Shown piece after piece: positions 7,408 through 15,479 of a stretch of 19,850 nt of DNA. This DNA comes from CAYVBJ01 sp964415185. Its GTDB lineage: Bacteria; Bacteroidota; Rhodothermia; Balneolales; Balneolaceae. The stretch is from assembly GCA_964415185.1 (NCBI GenBank), contig CAYPZI010000048.1, forward strand, positions 1 to 19,850, in the 5' to 3' direction. The notes beneath the pieces are model-generated. The model did no database searches and was not told the DNA's origin. It saw only the letters and a list, made by a program, of their open reading frames with translations. A program made the position numbers and the translations under genes. Position 1 is the first letter of the stretch; each line of letters starts with the position of its first letter.

Positions 7408-8205
7408 ATGCCAACAAGAGCACTAAGTACAGCAGCGCTTGGAATGAGCGCTCAACAGCGAAGAGTTGATAACATTGCCAATAATCTTGCCAATGTAAAT
7501 ACAACAGGATTTAAACAGAGCAGTATTGCCTTTCAGGATCTCTTCTATCAAAATGTAGAGATTTCAAAAAGGGGATCTTCAGCAAATCAAACAGGGAATG
7601 TGCCGTCACAGCTTCAGCTTGGCCACGGTGCACGAGCGGTTGCCAATATCCGTAATTTTACACAGGGATCACTCGCCGAAACCGGTAACCCGTTAAATAT
7701 TGCCATCAACGGCAGCGGCTTTCTGCAGGTTGAAATGCCTGACGGCAGCGTTGCCTACACCCGCGACGGAAACCTGTCACTCGATTCAACGGGACGTGTT
7801 GTAACACAATCGGGACTTCCCCTGGCCGATTTTATCGAAGTGCCTGAAGATATCCAGGGGCTCAATATTTCTAAAGAAGGTATCGTAACCGCCAGGCTGA
7901 ATGGTGAAGGTGATGTAATTGAGCTCGGCCAGATTGAACTGGCAAAATTTGTAAACACTTCCGGACTCACAGGTATGGGAGATAATCTCTATGCTCAAAC
8001 AGAGGCTTCAGGCTTGCCCATTTTCGGAACACCGGGGATGGAGGGATTCGGAACCATTGAGCAGGGGTTCCTGGAACAGTCGAATGTGGACATTGTATCG
8101 GAAATGGTAAACCTCATTTCGGCTCAGCGTGCGTATGAAACCAATTCCAAAATGGTACAGACCACGGAAGACATGATGGCCATGACAAATGCAATTAAAC
8201 GATAA
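7408..8205 (+). CDS. flgG: Flagellar distal rod protein FlgG
   Basis: Main subunit of the distal rod that passes through the P and L rings. The 265 residues are the usual length. The N-terminus (RALSTAALGMSAQQRRVDNIANNLAN, then VNTTGFKQSSIAFQDLFYQ) is strongly FlgG-like. The central core holds NPLNIAINGSGFLQVEMPDG and YTRDGNLSLDSTGRVVT. The C-terminus has QGFLEQSNVDIVSEMVNLIS followed by AQRAYETNSKMVQTTEDM. It lies 51 bases after flgF and 18 bases before flgA. Confidence 0.96.
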   Translation: MPTRALSTAALGMSAQQRRVDNIANNLANVNTTGFKQSSIAFQDLFYQNVEISKRGSSANQTGNVPSQLQLGHGARAVANIRNFTQGSLAETGNPLNIAINGSGFLQVEMPDGSVAYTRDGNLSLDSTGRVVTQSGLPLADFIEVPEDIQGLNISKEGIVTARLNGEGDVIELGQIELAKFVNTSGLTGMGDNLYAQTEASGLPIFGTPGMEGFGTIEQGFLEQSNVDIVSEMVNLISAQRAYETNSKMVQTTEDMMAMTNAIKR

Positions 8206-8223
8206 TCAATTGCGAAAAACCCC

Positions 8224-8904
8224 ATGATTTTGATTACAGTACTCTTAATACTTTTGACTCTCTCCGGCTATATCCATCACAAGGAAAGCAAGATTGAGAA
8301 AAAAATTATCGATCTGTCGGAGCAGTACCTGGAAGAACTTTACCATGACTCTGATTTTGAAGTAAAGGTAAAGTGGATGCCCCCCGGCCTGAAATCAAAA
8401 GATGTGTCAGTGATTGACAAAATAGATTTCAGAAAAAGGGAATTGCCTCGCGGCCTTACCTCTGCCGAAGTAACAGCCGGCAGTGAGCTGTTTCCCATAC
8501 AGCTCGACATTACAGTTATGACCTTTTTACCTGTAGCGGCTGACTTGCTCAGGGCCGGTGACGAATTCAGCAGTGATGATGTAATTGTCAGAAAAATTGA
8601 TGTAACAAGCCTTCAGGAACTTCCGCTTACTGACCTTGGCGATGGCACATGGACGGCCAAAAGAGACATTCAGCCCGGAAGCCCATTTTATGAAAGAGGC
8701 CTTCAAAAAGGCGACATATTAACCAGAGGCCAGCGGGTAAAGCTTCTGTACGATGCCGCCGGAGTTGATATTGAAATGAATTGTGAAATCAGAAAACAAG
8801 CCGCACCCGGCGAACCGGTAATTCTCTTCTGTGAGGATACCGGCAAACGATATAAAGCCATTTTAAACGAAAACAAAACAGCAACATGGATAAAAACACT
8901 GTAA
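8224..8904 (+). CDS. flgA: P-ring assembly chaperone FlgA
   Basis: A periplasmic chaperone needed for FlgI to polymerise into the P ring. The 226 residues begin with a hydrophobic export segment (about 1-17). The mature part has a SAF/AFP-like C-terminal half typical of FlgA: LLRAGDEFSSDDVIVRKIDV (109-128), then AKRDIQPGSPFYERGLQKGD (145-164) and a GQRVKLLYDAAGVDIEM strand set. It stands just before flgH and flgI, as expected, and its end overlaps the flgH start by 19 bases. The N-terminal half is poorly conserved, as is usual for the family. Confidence 0.88.
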   Translation: MILITVLLILLTLSGYIHHKESKIEKKIIDLSEQYLEELYHDSDFEVKVKWMPPGLKSKDVSVIDKIDFRKRELPRGLTSAEVTAGSELFPIQLDITVMTFLPVAADLLRAGDEFSSDDVIVRKIDVTSLQELPLTDLGDGTWTAKRDIQPGSPFYERGLQKGDILTRGQRVKLLYDAAGVDIEMNCEIRKQAAPGEPVILFCEDTGKRYKAILNENKTATWIKTL

Positions 8905-9503
8905 AAAAAGACCTGATCCGTTTCTTAATAACTCTTTCACTGGTATTGATGGCCCAGAACCTGATGGCTCAACGGTCGCTCTACTCGGATGTGAAAGCTC
9001 ACCAGGTGGGCGATGTCATCACTGTTGTACTGACCGAAAACATTCGGGGCGCATCAAGCAGCGACAGCCGACACGATTCAAACAGGAAGGGCAGTTCTTC
9101 AAATTCATTTGATGGCAGCATCCTGCCGTCATCCGCTACATTCGGAGCCAACTCGAGCGTCGAGTTCAGTACCGATGAACGAGTTTCAGCGAACCAGCGG
9201 CAATTGCTTACAGGCACACTGAGTGTACGAATTGAAGAGGTGGAACAGGGTGGAAATTTCCTGATATCGGGAAGCCGGTCAATGGAGATCAGCGGTGAAT
9301 TGTACCAGATGAGCCTGACAGGCTACATACGCGGTACCGATATCAATGACGCAAATGAAATACTTTCTTACAGAATTGCCAATGCCGATATCGTCTATTA
9401 CAACGAAGAAGGCAAATTTGCCGATGAACGTAAGAAAAACCGGAAACTGATCTGGATTATTTTGGGAGCCATCACCGGCGCTGGTGCGGTCATGGGTACC
9501 TGA
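8886..9503 (+). CDS. flgH: Flagellar L-ring protein FlgH without a lipobox
   Basis: Builds the outer-membrane ring around the rod. The 205 residues carry the FlgH core: SLYSDVKAHQVGDVITVVLTE (31-51), the SSDSRHDSN serine-rich stretch, then LTGTLSVRIEEVEQGGNFLI (108-127), GELYQMSLTGYIRGTDIN (137-154) and IANADIVYY (164-172). In the classic protein the signal peptide ends in a lipidated cysteine. Here the signal (about 11-29, ending MAQNLMAQ) has no cysteine and the whole protein contains none, so it should be cut by signal peptidase I. After the family core there is a basic patch (ERKKNRK) and a hydrophobic helix (about 187-204), which may serve as a substitute membrane anchor. It overlaps flgA by 19 bases; the ATG chosen is the one giving the signal peptide. 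Confidence 0.92.
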   Translation: MDKNTVKKDLIRFLITLSLVLMAQNLMAQRSLYSDVKAHQVGDVITVVLTENIRGASSSDSRHDSNRKGSSSNSFDGSILPSSATFGANSSVEFSTDERVSANQRQLLTGTLSVRIEEVEQGGNFLISGSRSMEISGELYQMSLTGYIRGTDINDANEILSYRIANADIVYYNEEGKFADERKKNRKLIWIILGAITGAGAVMGT

Positions 9504-9524
9504 TTAAGAATAATATGGCATGAA

Positions 9525-10661
9525 ATGAATTTACTTCTAAGAAATATCATCCTTTTATCAATTGTTGCTGCCGGTTTTCTGATTCCATTCCGGGCGCATG
9601 CACAAACACGTCTGAGCGATATCGTTGAAATCGATAAAGCAGGCAAGATGGAACTGATTGGGTATGGCCTGGTTGCGGGACTGGACAGGTCGGGCGACAG
9701 GGCCCTGAACAGGAGAGGTGCCGTGTTTACGGTTCAGTCCATTGCCAGTATGCTCAGAAAGTTTGATGTCAATATTGATACGGAACACCTGAGAACGCGA
9801 AACGTTGCAGCCGTAATGGTAACGGCAACCATCGGCCCTTATCATTCGGCGGGCAGCGAGCTCGATGTTACTGTCTCTTCGCTTGGTGATGCGAGCAGCC
9901 TGAATGGAGGAGTGCTGTTGCAGACTCCGCTGATAAATCCCCAGACTGAAAAGGTCTATGCCTTTGCCCAGGGGCCTCTGATTGTGGGAAGCATCAACAA
10001 TGAAATTCCGGGCGCAAGAGTAGGCAGAAACCCGACACTTACCGCTACCATACCGGGTGGGGGCAATGTGGTTGAAGGCAATTTGTACCGGCCCGACAGG
10101 GAGGAGCCGCTGGGGTTGATTTTACGTGAACCGAATTTCAGCAACTCCTCAAAGATCGTAGATGCCATTAACGAGCGGTTTGAAACTGAAATTGCCAGCG
10201 CCCGGCATGCCGGTTACGTATCGGTAGATTGGCCGGACGGATTTGAAGATACCGGCGACCTTACCTTTTTTACAAGCCTTGTAATGGATCTCGAAATTGA
10301 TATGGATGTGCCGGCAAGAGTGGTTATTAACGAGCGGACGGGAACCGTGGTAGCCGGCGGTGATGTGCTGATCGGGCAGGTTCTGGTCTCTCACGGCAAT
10401 ATCCGGATCCAATCGCAGGTGTTTCCCTTTGTTTCACAGCCTCTGCCGTTCAGCCGCGGCGGTGAAACGGTAGTGAGCGCCGAAACGGAAGCCGGCGTAA
10501 CTGAAGAATCGGCAAATAACATCGTGATTGAGCCCGATACGCGGGTCATTGACCTGGCAAATGCACTTAATGAACTCGGGCTTACACCCAAAGATATTAT
10601 TTCCATCATGCAGGCAATAGATAGGGCCGGCGCACTGAAAGGAAAACTGATTGTAATGTAA
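9525..10661 (+). CDS. flgI: Flagellar P-ring protein FlgI
   Basis: A periplasmic protein that polymerises into the bushing around the rod at the peptidoglycan. The 378 residues include a clear signal peptide (about 1-26, ending in AHAQ). The conserved body includes LIGYGLVAGLDRSGD, RNVAAVMVTATIGP, GSELDVTVSSLGDASSLNGG and LLQTPL, and the terminal LIVM of the family. No cysteine is present, so any disulfide seen in some FlgI proteins is absent here. It lies 21 bases after flgH. Confidence 0.97.
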   Translation: MNLLLRNIILLSIVAAGFLIPFRAHAQTRLSDIVEIDKAGKMELIGYGLVAGLDRSGDRALNRRGAVFTVQSIASMLRKFDVNIDTEHLRTRNVAAVMVTATIGPYHSAGSELDVTVSSLGDASSLNGGVLLQTPLINPQTEKVYAFAQGPLIVGSINNEIPGARVGRNPTLTATIPGGGNVVEGNLYRPDREEPLGLILREPNFSNSSKIVDAINERFETEIASARHAGYVSVDWPDGFEDTGDLTFFTSLVMDLEIDMDVPARVVINERTGTVVAGGDVLIGQVLVSHGNIRIQSQVFPFVSQPLPFSRGGETVVSAETEAGVTEESANNIVIEPDTRVIDLANALNELGLTPKDIISIMQAIDRAGALKGKLIVM

Positions 10662-10694
10662 TATGACAGGAAAAATCACAATAAATAATAGATT

Positions 10695-11003
10695 ATGGAA
10701 CCGACATCGATTATAAAATCCGGGATGAACCAGGTTCAGGAAGCGGCTTCTCAAAAAAAGAAACAGAATGAAATTGCTTCGGAATTCGAAAAGATATTTG
10801 CCCGGCAGATGATCAGCCAGATGACGAAAGGCATTTTTGAAAGTGAAAGCGGCGGGGTGCTCAATTCCGGCAACAGTATCTACAGTGAACAGGTGACGGA
10901 TGTGCTTGCTGAAGCATTTGCAGAACAGGAGCCACTTAAAATTGCAGATATGGTACGATCCTACTGGAATCAGAAAACTATAGATGGAACCGAATTTAAA
11001 TAG
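10695..11003 (+). CDS. flgJ: FlgJ-type rod-binding protein, N-terminal domain only
   Basis: The rod cap/scaffold domain that supports rod assembly. The 102 residues contain only the rod-binding domain: IASEFEKIFARQMISQMTKG (about 27-46), then YSEQVTDVLAEAFAEQEPLKIADMV. The C-terminal glucosaminidase domain present in enteric FlgJ is absent, as in many non-enteric bacteria, so a separate lytic enzyme elsewhere should open the cell wall. The TAG stop is formed by the first three bases of the palindromic element at 11001-11124, so the element may have replaced the original C-terminal codons. The domain itself looks complete, ending in a helix and a short tail. Confidence 0.88.
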   Translation: MEPTSIIKSGMNQVQEAASQKKKQNEIASEFEKIFARQMISQMTKGIFESESGGVLNSGNSIYSEQVTDVLAEAFAEQEPLKIADMVRSYWNQKTIDGTEFK

Positions 11004-11124
11004 TGTCTCTAAGAAAACGACAATCTCTGCGTTCCACTCGCCCCAAAAATACTCATTTACATGTAGTAAACTGCGCTTTTTGGGGCTTCGCGCGCCTTGA
11101 TCTTGACGTTTTCTTAGGACACTA
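11001..11124. mobile_element. 124-bp palindromic MITE-like element
   Basis: Terminal inverted repeats TAGTGTCTCTAAGAAAACG (11001-11019) and CGTTTTCTTAGGACACTA (11107-11124) pair with one extra base. An inner inverted repeat GCCCCAAAAA / TTTTTGGGGC lies at about 11040-11049 and 11077-11086, and the whole sequence folds about a centre near 11063. TA at both outer ends would fit a duplicated TA target site, as made by IS630/Tc1-mariner-type transposases; that family link is inference. No transposase lies inside. It sits in the flgJ-flgN gap within the plus-strand operon and would be transcribed as a long hairpin. Confidence 0.7.
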
Positions 11125-11172
11125 TGAGTTTTCTTACAAATACTAAATAAGAACATCCGAATACAAACCATA

Positions 11173-11685
11173 ATGAATCCACAGACAAGCAATAGAATCA
11201 GCGAATTGGCCGAAAGCCTTGAAAAACTTCACGAAGATTATTCGGAAGCCAGAAACCTGCTCGACGACCAGATGCAGGCAGTGATATACAACGACCTGAT
11301 CTGGCTGAATAAGCTGATCGAAGAACAGGTGAGCCGGTTTGATAAAATCAGGATCACGGAAGAGAAATTCAGAATCATACTGATTGAGCTCTTTCAATAT
11401 TACTATCCGGACTCCACACATCCCTCGCTTACCAAACTTCTTGAAGTGATTGAAGAACCCACGGAAAAGCTCGACAAGCTCAGGAAAGAGTTATTCGACC
11501 AGGTTGAAAAAACGGAGAAGCTCAGGGTAAGCCTGATGGATCTTCTTGATTTTGCCCGCAGACACAATGCTGAAACGATATCTTCGCTTTCAGCACTGGC
11601 AGGCAATATTTACCAGAACTACAACTCCGATGGAAAATTAAACCAATCGAAACAGGGCAGCCTTGGCCTTAACCAAAAAGTTTAA
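11173..11685 (+). CDS. flgN: FlgN-type chaperone for FlgK/FlgL
   Basis: A cytoplasmic chaperone that keeps the hook-filament junction proteins export-competent and delivers them to FlhA. The 170 residues are almost wholly helical, with heptad-like leucines and charged residues (for example LAESLEKLHEDYSEARNLLD and the LDKLRKELFDQVEKTEKLR stretch). There are no membrane or catalytic motifs, and the tail is polar. The FlgN family is recognised more by length, helical pattern and position than by strict motifs. It lies five bases before flgK, the expected partner. It begins 48 bases after the palindromic element. Confidence 0.75.
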   Translation: MNPQTSNRISELAESLEKLHEDYSEARNLLDDQMQAVIYNDLIWLNKLIEEQVSRFDKIRITEEKFRIILIELFQYYYPDSTHPSLTKLLEVIEEPTEKLDKLRKELFDQVEKTEKLRVSLMDLLDFARRHNAETISSLSALAGNIYQNYNSDGKLNQSKQGSLGLNQKV

Positions 11686-11690
11686 ACCGT

Positions 11691-13046
11691 ATGAGATCTC
11701 TATTTGAAATATCGACCCGCGGATTGCTGAGTGCCCGTGCGGCTTCCGAAACCGTATCGAATAACATTGCCAATGCCCAGACGCCCGGCTATTCACGTCA
11801 AAGAGCCGTCCTGACTGAAGAGGTGCAGCGGCTCCAGAATGGAGTATTCGGCAAGGGCGTAACGGTTTCGCAGATACAAAGGCTGCGTGACGGATTAATC
11901 GATCAGCAGATTATGCGGAACGAGCACCAGCTCGGGGACTTCACCGAAAAGGCAAACTTGTTCAGCCTCATGGAAACAGCCCTCATCTCGGCCGAAGGTG
12001 CAGGACTTGATGCATCCATCCGCAAGTTTTTTGATTCCTATTCCGACCTCTCAACAAACCCGCAGGATATCAACCTCAGAAATATTCTGATTTCTGATGC
12101 AGTTACACTGACGGAAACTTTCAGAAGTCTCGATTCCACCCTGAACGAATTCAGTAACCAGGCACTTCAGACAGCCAATAACAAGCTTGATGAGTTGAAT
12201 ACGGTATTGGGTGATATTGCAGCCATCAATGCGGAACTGGCACGTTCAAGTGCCGATGCGAATCCGAATAACAATGCGCTTGACCGTCAGACTCAAAAAT
12301 TGAAAGACCTTGCCGGGCTGGTTGAGTTTAATATGCTGGAAAATGACCAGGGAATGGTTGAAATCAGAATCGGTGGTGTTTCGGTTGTGAACGGCAAAGA
12401 GGCGATGACACTAAATGCCGAAACGGATGAAGCCAACAACATCTTCCGGGTTCGCCACTCAGGAGGAAAGGTAATTGAGCCCGGGGCCGGCGAATTATCT
12501 GCCAATATTTTCATGTTTGAAAACGGTGTACCCGATGTGCGGACACAGCTTAATGACATAGCCTCCTCATTTATCAATAGTGTCAATAATATCCACCAAA
12601 ACGGTTTTGGATTAAGCGATAACATCGCAAGGAATTTTTTCGACCCGGTATCAAACAGTGCGGCCAATATCCGCATTGAGCAGCAGTTGGTTGACGATCC
12701 TTCCAATATTGCCGCATCATCGGTTGCGGGCGAAGCCGGAAATAACGATATCGCCCTTGAAATTGCCAACCTTCAGAACGAAAGGATTCTTGATAACCAG
12801 ACTTTTATCACAAATGCCGTTCAATTCATGAGCTCACCGGGGATCAGGCTGAATGAACTGAACCAGAAAATTGATTCTGCGAATGCCACCCGTGAATTTC
12901 TGATGAACCGCCAGGAACAGGTTGCCGGCGTGAGTGTGGATGAAGAGCTCGGTGATTTAATCCGGTTTCAGAATGCATTTCAGGCATCGGCAAGGGTGCT
13001 TGAAACCGGGCGCCAGATGTTTGATACGCTGCTGAGTATCGCATGA
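11691..13046 (+). CDS. flgK: Hook-filament junction protein FlgK (HAP1)
   Basis: First hook-associated protein, joining the hook to the filament. The N-terminus has LFEISTRGLLSARAASETVS and NNIANAQTPGYSRQRAVLTE, the diagnostic FlgK opening. The C-terminus ends with DLIRFQNAFQASARVLETGR followed by QMFDTLLSIA, the family's D0 helix. At 451 residues it is shorter than enteric FlgK (about 547), because the variable central domains are reduced. Five bases separate it from flgN. Confidence 0.97.
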   Translation: MRSLFEISTRGLLSARAASETVSNNIANAQTPGYSRQRAVLTEEVQRLQNGVFGKGVTVSQIQRLRDGLIDQQIMRNEHQLGDFTEKANLFSLMETALISAEGAGLDASIRKFFDSYSDLSTNPQDINLRNILISDAVTLTETFRSLDSTLNEFSNQALQTANNKLDELNTVLGDIAAINAELARSSADANPNNNALDRQTQKLKDLAGLVEFNMLENDQGMVEIRIGGVSVVNGKEAMTLNAETDEANNIFRVRHSGGKVIEPGAGELSANIFMFENGVPDVRTQLNDIASSFINSVNNIHQNGFGLSDNIARNFFDPVSNSAANIRIEQQLVDDPSNIAASSVAGEAGNNDIALEIANLQNERILDNQTFITNAVQFMSSPGIRLNELNQKIDSANATREFLMNRQEQVAGVSVDEELGDLIRFQNAFQASARVLETGRQMFDTLLSIA

Positions 13047-13090
13047 TGTAGTGAAATGAACAAATATACTTTAATAAAAAAGATCAGGAT

Positions 13091-13987
13091 ATGAAAATAA
13101 CGGAATTTATGGCCTCCAGTTCTTTCAGGAATCAATTGAGGTCGGCTCAATCGGATAGCGTAAAATTTAACGACCAGATTGTAACGGGAAAAAGGGTGCG
13201 AAAAGCTTCGGACGATGCGTCAGCATTCCCTTTGGGTAAGATTACCGAAGACCTGATCAGGAAGAATCAGCAATATGAAAAAAATGCGAATACCGGCCTG
13301 TTTCATGCCAGAACAGTGCAGGATTCACTTGAAAACATCACCGACCTGCTGGTGTCGGCAAAATCGTTTTTGATCAATGGTGCCAACGATACCATGAACG
13401 CTAATGACAGGCGGGACCTTGCCTTGCAGCTCAGGTCTATCCGAGATGATATTGTGGGACAGGCCAATGCCCAGTTCAACGATACATTTGTTTTTGGCGG
13501 TACCAACACCGATACGCCCCCGTTTTTTGAAGATGCCGCAGCGCCGGGCGGCATCGGAACCACCAGCACCGACCGTCCGCTAAAAGTACAAGTCGGGAAT
13601 AATACGGTTGTTGAGACAACTATCACCGGCAACGAGCTTCGGAATACTGCTGCAGGTGACCTTTTTGAAATTATGGATGATGCCATAGATGCCCTTGAAA
13701 CGAATAACCTTGCAGGTATTCAGGCGGGAATTGAGAATGTTGACGACTCGATCAAGCACGTGATCACACAGTCAACAACTTCCGCTAACAGTATCAACCG
13801 GCTTGAATTTGTGCTGGATAGGCTGGAAGGGCGAATTATCGACCAGTCGGGTGAATTAAGCAGGCTGGTGGATGCAGACATTGTCGAATCGATGATGAAC
13901 TTTCAGAATGCACAATCAACGCTCGAGACAATCATGGCAACACAATCGAGAATGATGCAGACTTCTCTTCTGAACTTCCTGCGATAA
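13091..13987 (+). CDS. flgL: Hook-filament junction protein FlgL (HAP3)
   Basis: Second junction protein, a flagellin-fold protein. The 298 residues carry the flagellin-type N-terminal helix (FNDQIVTGKRVRKASDDASA, about 26-45) and FNDTFVFGGTNTDTPPF in the middle. The C-terminal helix pair ends ESMMNFQNAQSTLETIMATQ and SRMMQTSLLNFLR. The flagellin-like C-terminus together with the FGG...T.PF signature indicates FlgL rather than flagellin. It lies 44 bases after flgK. A weak AGGA lies before the ATG, one of the few starts here with any Shine-Dalgarno-like bases. Confidence 0.94.
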   Translation: MKITEFMASSSFRNQLRSAQSDSVKFNDQIVTGKRVRKASDDASAFPLGKITEDLIRKNQQYEKNANTGLFHARTVQDSLENITDLLVSAKSFLINGANDTMNANDRRDLALQLRSIRDDIVGQANAQFNDTFVFGGTNTDTPPFFEDAAAPGGIGTTSTDRPLKVQVGNNTVVETTITGNELRNTAAGDLFEIMDDAIDALETNNLAGIQAGIENVDDSIKHVITQSTTSANSINRLEFVLDRLEGRIIDQSGELSRLVDADIVESMMNFQNAQSTLETIMATQSRMMQTSLLNFLR

Positions 13988-14021
13988 TTTATTTTGACTT
14001 AAAACCACAATACACCCCATT

Positions 14022-15362
14022 ATGAATAATCTGAATAAGATCAGCCTGGTAATCATAATTGAAAATAAAAGAAGAGAATCAAAGATCCGCAGGATAATAG
14101 ATCTGGCGCCATCAGCCGGTGAAACAATCATTGCACTTGGCTCGAAAACAGATCTTCCGGCAGGTTATAAATCGGTTGTGAAAGATCCGGAAGAAAGCAG
14201 GGTTCAGTTTCTTAATCGTGCGGCCCGGCTGGCTTCACTTGAATGGATTCTGATTATGCAAGAGGATGAAACAGCAGATGGAGAGGCATTGAACCAACTG
14301 AACCTAATACCGGATTCATATTTTAAAAGCAGGATTGTAACGGGTGCCCAACCGGATCAAAGACATAATTACTCGGTAAGGCTTTTCCCAAAAACCGAAA
14401 CGGGAACGGACCTGTTTGAAGGGTCTATCTTTCCGGATTTATCAAATTATATTATCGCAAATAATTTAAAACCGTCTCCCAGGCCATTTGAAATAAAAAA
14501 GAAAGGGCCATTCATAAATCTGTCCGACCTGGAAGCACTTGAAAACTCGGTTCCGGCAACAACCCTCGATTACTACTGGCTTGGTATTTATAAACTTGAG
14601 AAGAAGAAATATCGGCAGGCGGAAAAGCACTTTAAACGCTCATTAAGCAGCAAGCTGCAAATTGAAAGTGATCATCTTGCGGCATTGAACGGTTTGTCGG
14701 TTTCACTGCTTGAACAACACCGCCTGGATGAAGCTTTCAATATTGCCGACCAGTCATCGTGTGACAATGAAAGGCAGTATACACCCTGGATTGTGATGCA
14801 TAAGGTTTGCTGGATGAAGTCGGACTGGACCGGGGCGTATGAACATCTCGTCAAATACCAGGAAATGTCTCGCTATTATTCAGAAGCAAATTTTGACCTG
14901 GTTTTGCCGCCGGATGATGTAAGTTATCTGCTTTCGGAAGTTTCACTTTATAACCGCGATTACAGCAAAGCCTTCAGGCATCTTGAAAATTATTATGAGT
15001 TGAAAAAGAACGAGGCCAGTGATGAAATACCGGAACGGTTATTCATTTATGCCTGCGAGCTGAAGATGAAGCAAAAGGCGATTGGTTATTTCAATGAACT
15101 CTATGACAGGCATATTCTTGAAAAGCCGGATGAAAATATGATGACAGGGCTTCTTGAGACACTTTCCCTTATCGAAGATAATGGCTGGAACGATTTTGCA
15201 AGTTCCGTCTATGAAAAAATGATTGACGTATATCCGGGGAATCATAAAATTTTGCAGGGCTGGCTTACTTCTCTGATTCGAAGCAACCAGGTTCAAAAAG
15301 CTAAAATTGTGATGGAGAGGATGAAAAACAACAAGCGTGTTACTGCGGGCATGTTAAGGTAG
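14022..15362 (+). CDS. GT2-like glycosyltransferase/TPR protein, altered DXD
   Basis: A 446-residue protein with two parts. Residues 1-165 follow the pattern of family-2 glycosyltransferases fused to TPRs. There is an initial beta strand (ISLVIII), a GSKTD turn where GSTDGT is usual, and FLNRAARLASLEWILIMQEDE (63-83), where the family has ARN...A.GDWIL.LDADE. The SVRLFPKTETGTDLFEGSIF stretch (118-137) matches the family's 'RLFRN...F.G.iHE'. From about 183 helical TPR-like repeats begin (YYWLGIYKLEKKKYRQAEKHFK). The metal-binding DAD reads QED, so the first Asp is Gln. Last gene of the flgF-flgL run, 34 bases after flgL. A role in modifying flagellin or junction proteins is an inference from place. 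No signal peptide or membrane segment is seen. Confidence 0.6.
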   Translation: MNNLNKISLVIIIENKRRESKIRRIIDLAPSAGETIIALGSKTDLPAGYKSVVKDPEESRVQFLNRAARLASLEWILIMQEDETADGEALNQLNLIPDSYFKSRIVTGAQPDQRHNYSVRLFPKTETGTDLFEGSIFPDLSNYIIANNLKPSPRPFEIKKKGPFINLSDLEALENSVPATTLDYYWLGIYKLEKKKYRQAEKHFKRSLSSKLQIESDHLAALNGLSVSLLEQHRLDEAFNIADQSSCDNERQYTPWIVMHKVCWMKSDWTGAYEHLVKYQEMSRYYSEANFDLVLPPDDVSYLLSEVSLYNRDYSKAFRHLENYYELKKNEASDEIPERLFIYACELKMKQKAIGYFNELYDRHILEKPDENMMTGLLETLSLIEDNGWNDFASSVYEKMIDVYPGNHKILQGWLTSLIRSNQVQKAKIVMERMKNNKRVTAGMLR

Positions 15363-15479
15363 GCTATTTCAGAAGTCTTAAAGGGGGGCGCACACACATA
15401 CTTTGAATCGCTGATGAATCGGATTGCTCCGATCTCGGATATACGAAGTATTTACCGATCAGGGATTGCATACCGAATA

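Noticed and set aside
10434..11192. 252-codon open frame on the minus strand
   Set aside because: It runs antisense through the end of flgI, all of flgJ and the palindromic element. Its product is cysteine/phenylalanine-rich with no recognisable domain, while the plus-strand genes are clear.
12293..12769. 158-codon open frame on the minus strand
   Set aside because: Antisense to flgK, which is continuous and conserved.
15418..15433. ATCGGA-TTGC-TCCGAT hairpin as terminator between the convergent genes
   Set aside because: Only six base pairs and no T-run on either strand. I see no convincing terminator in 15363-15479.
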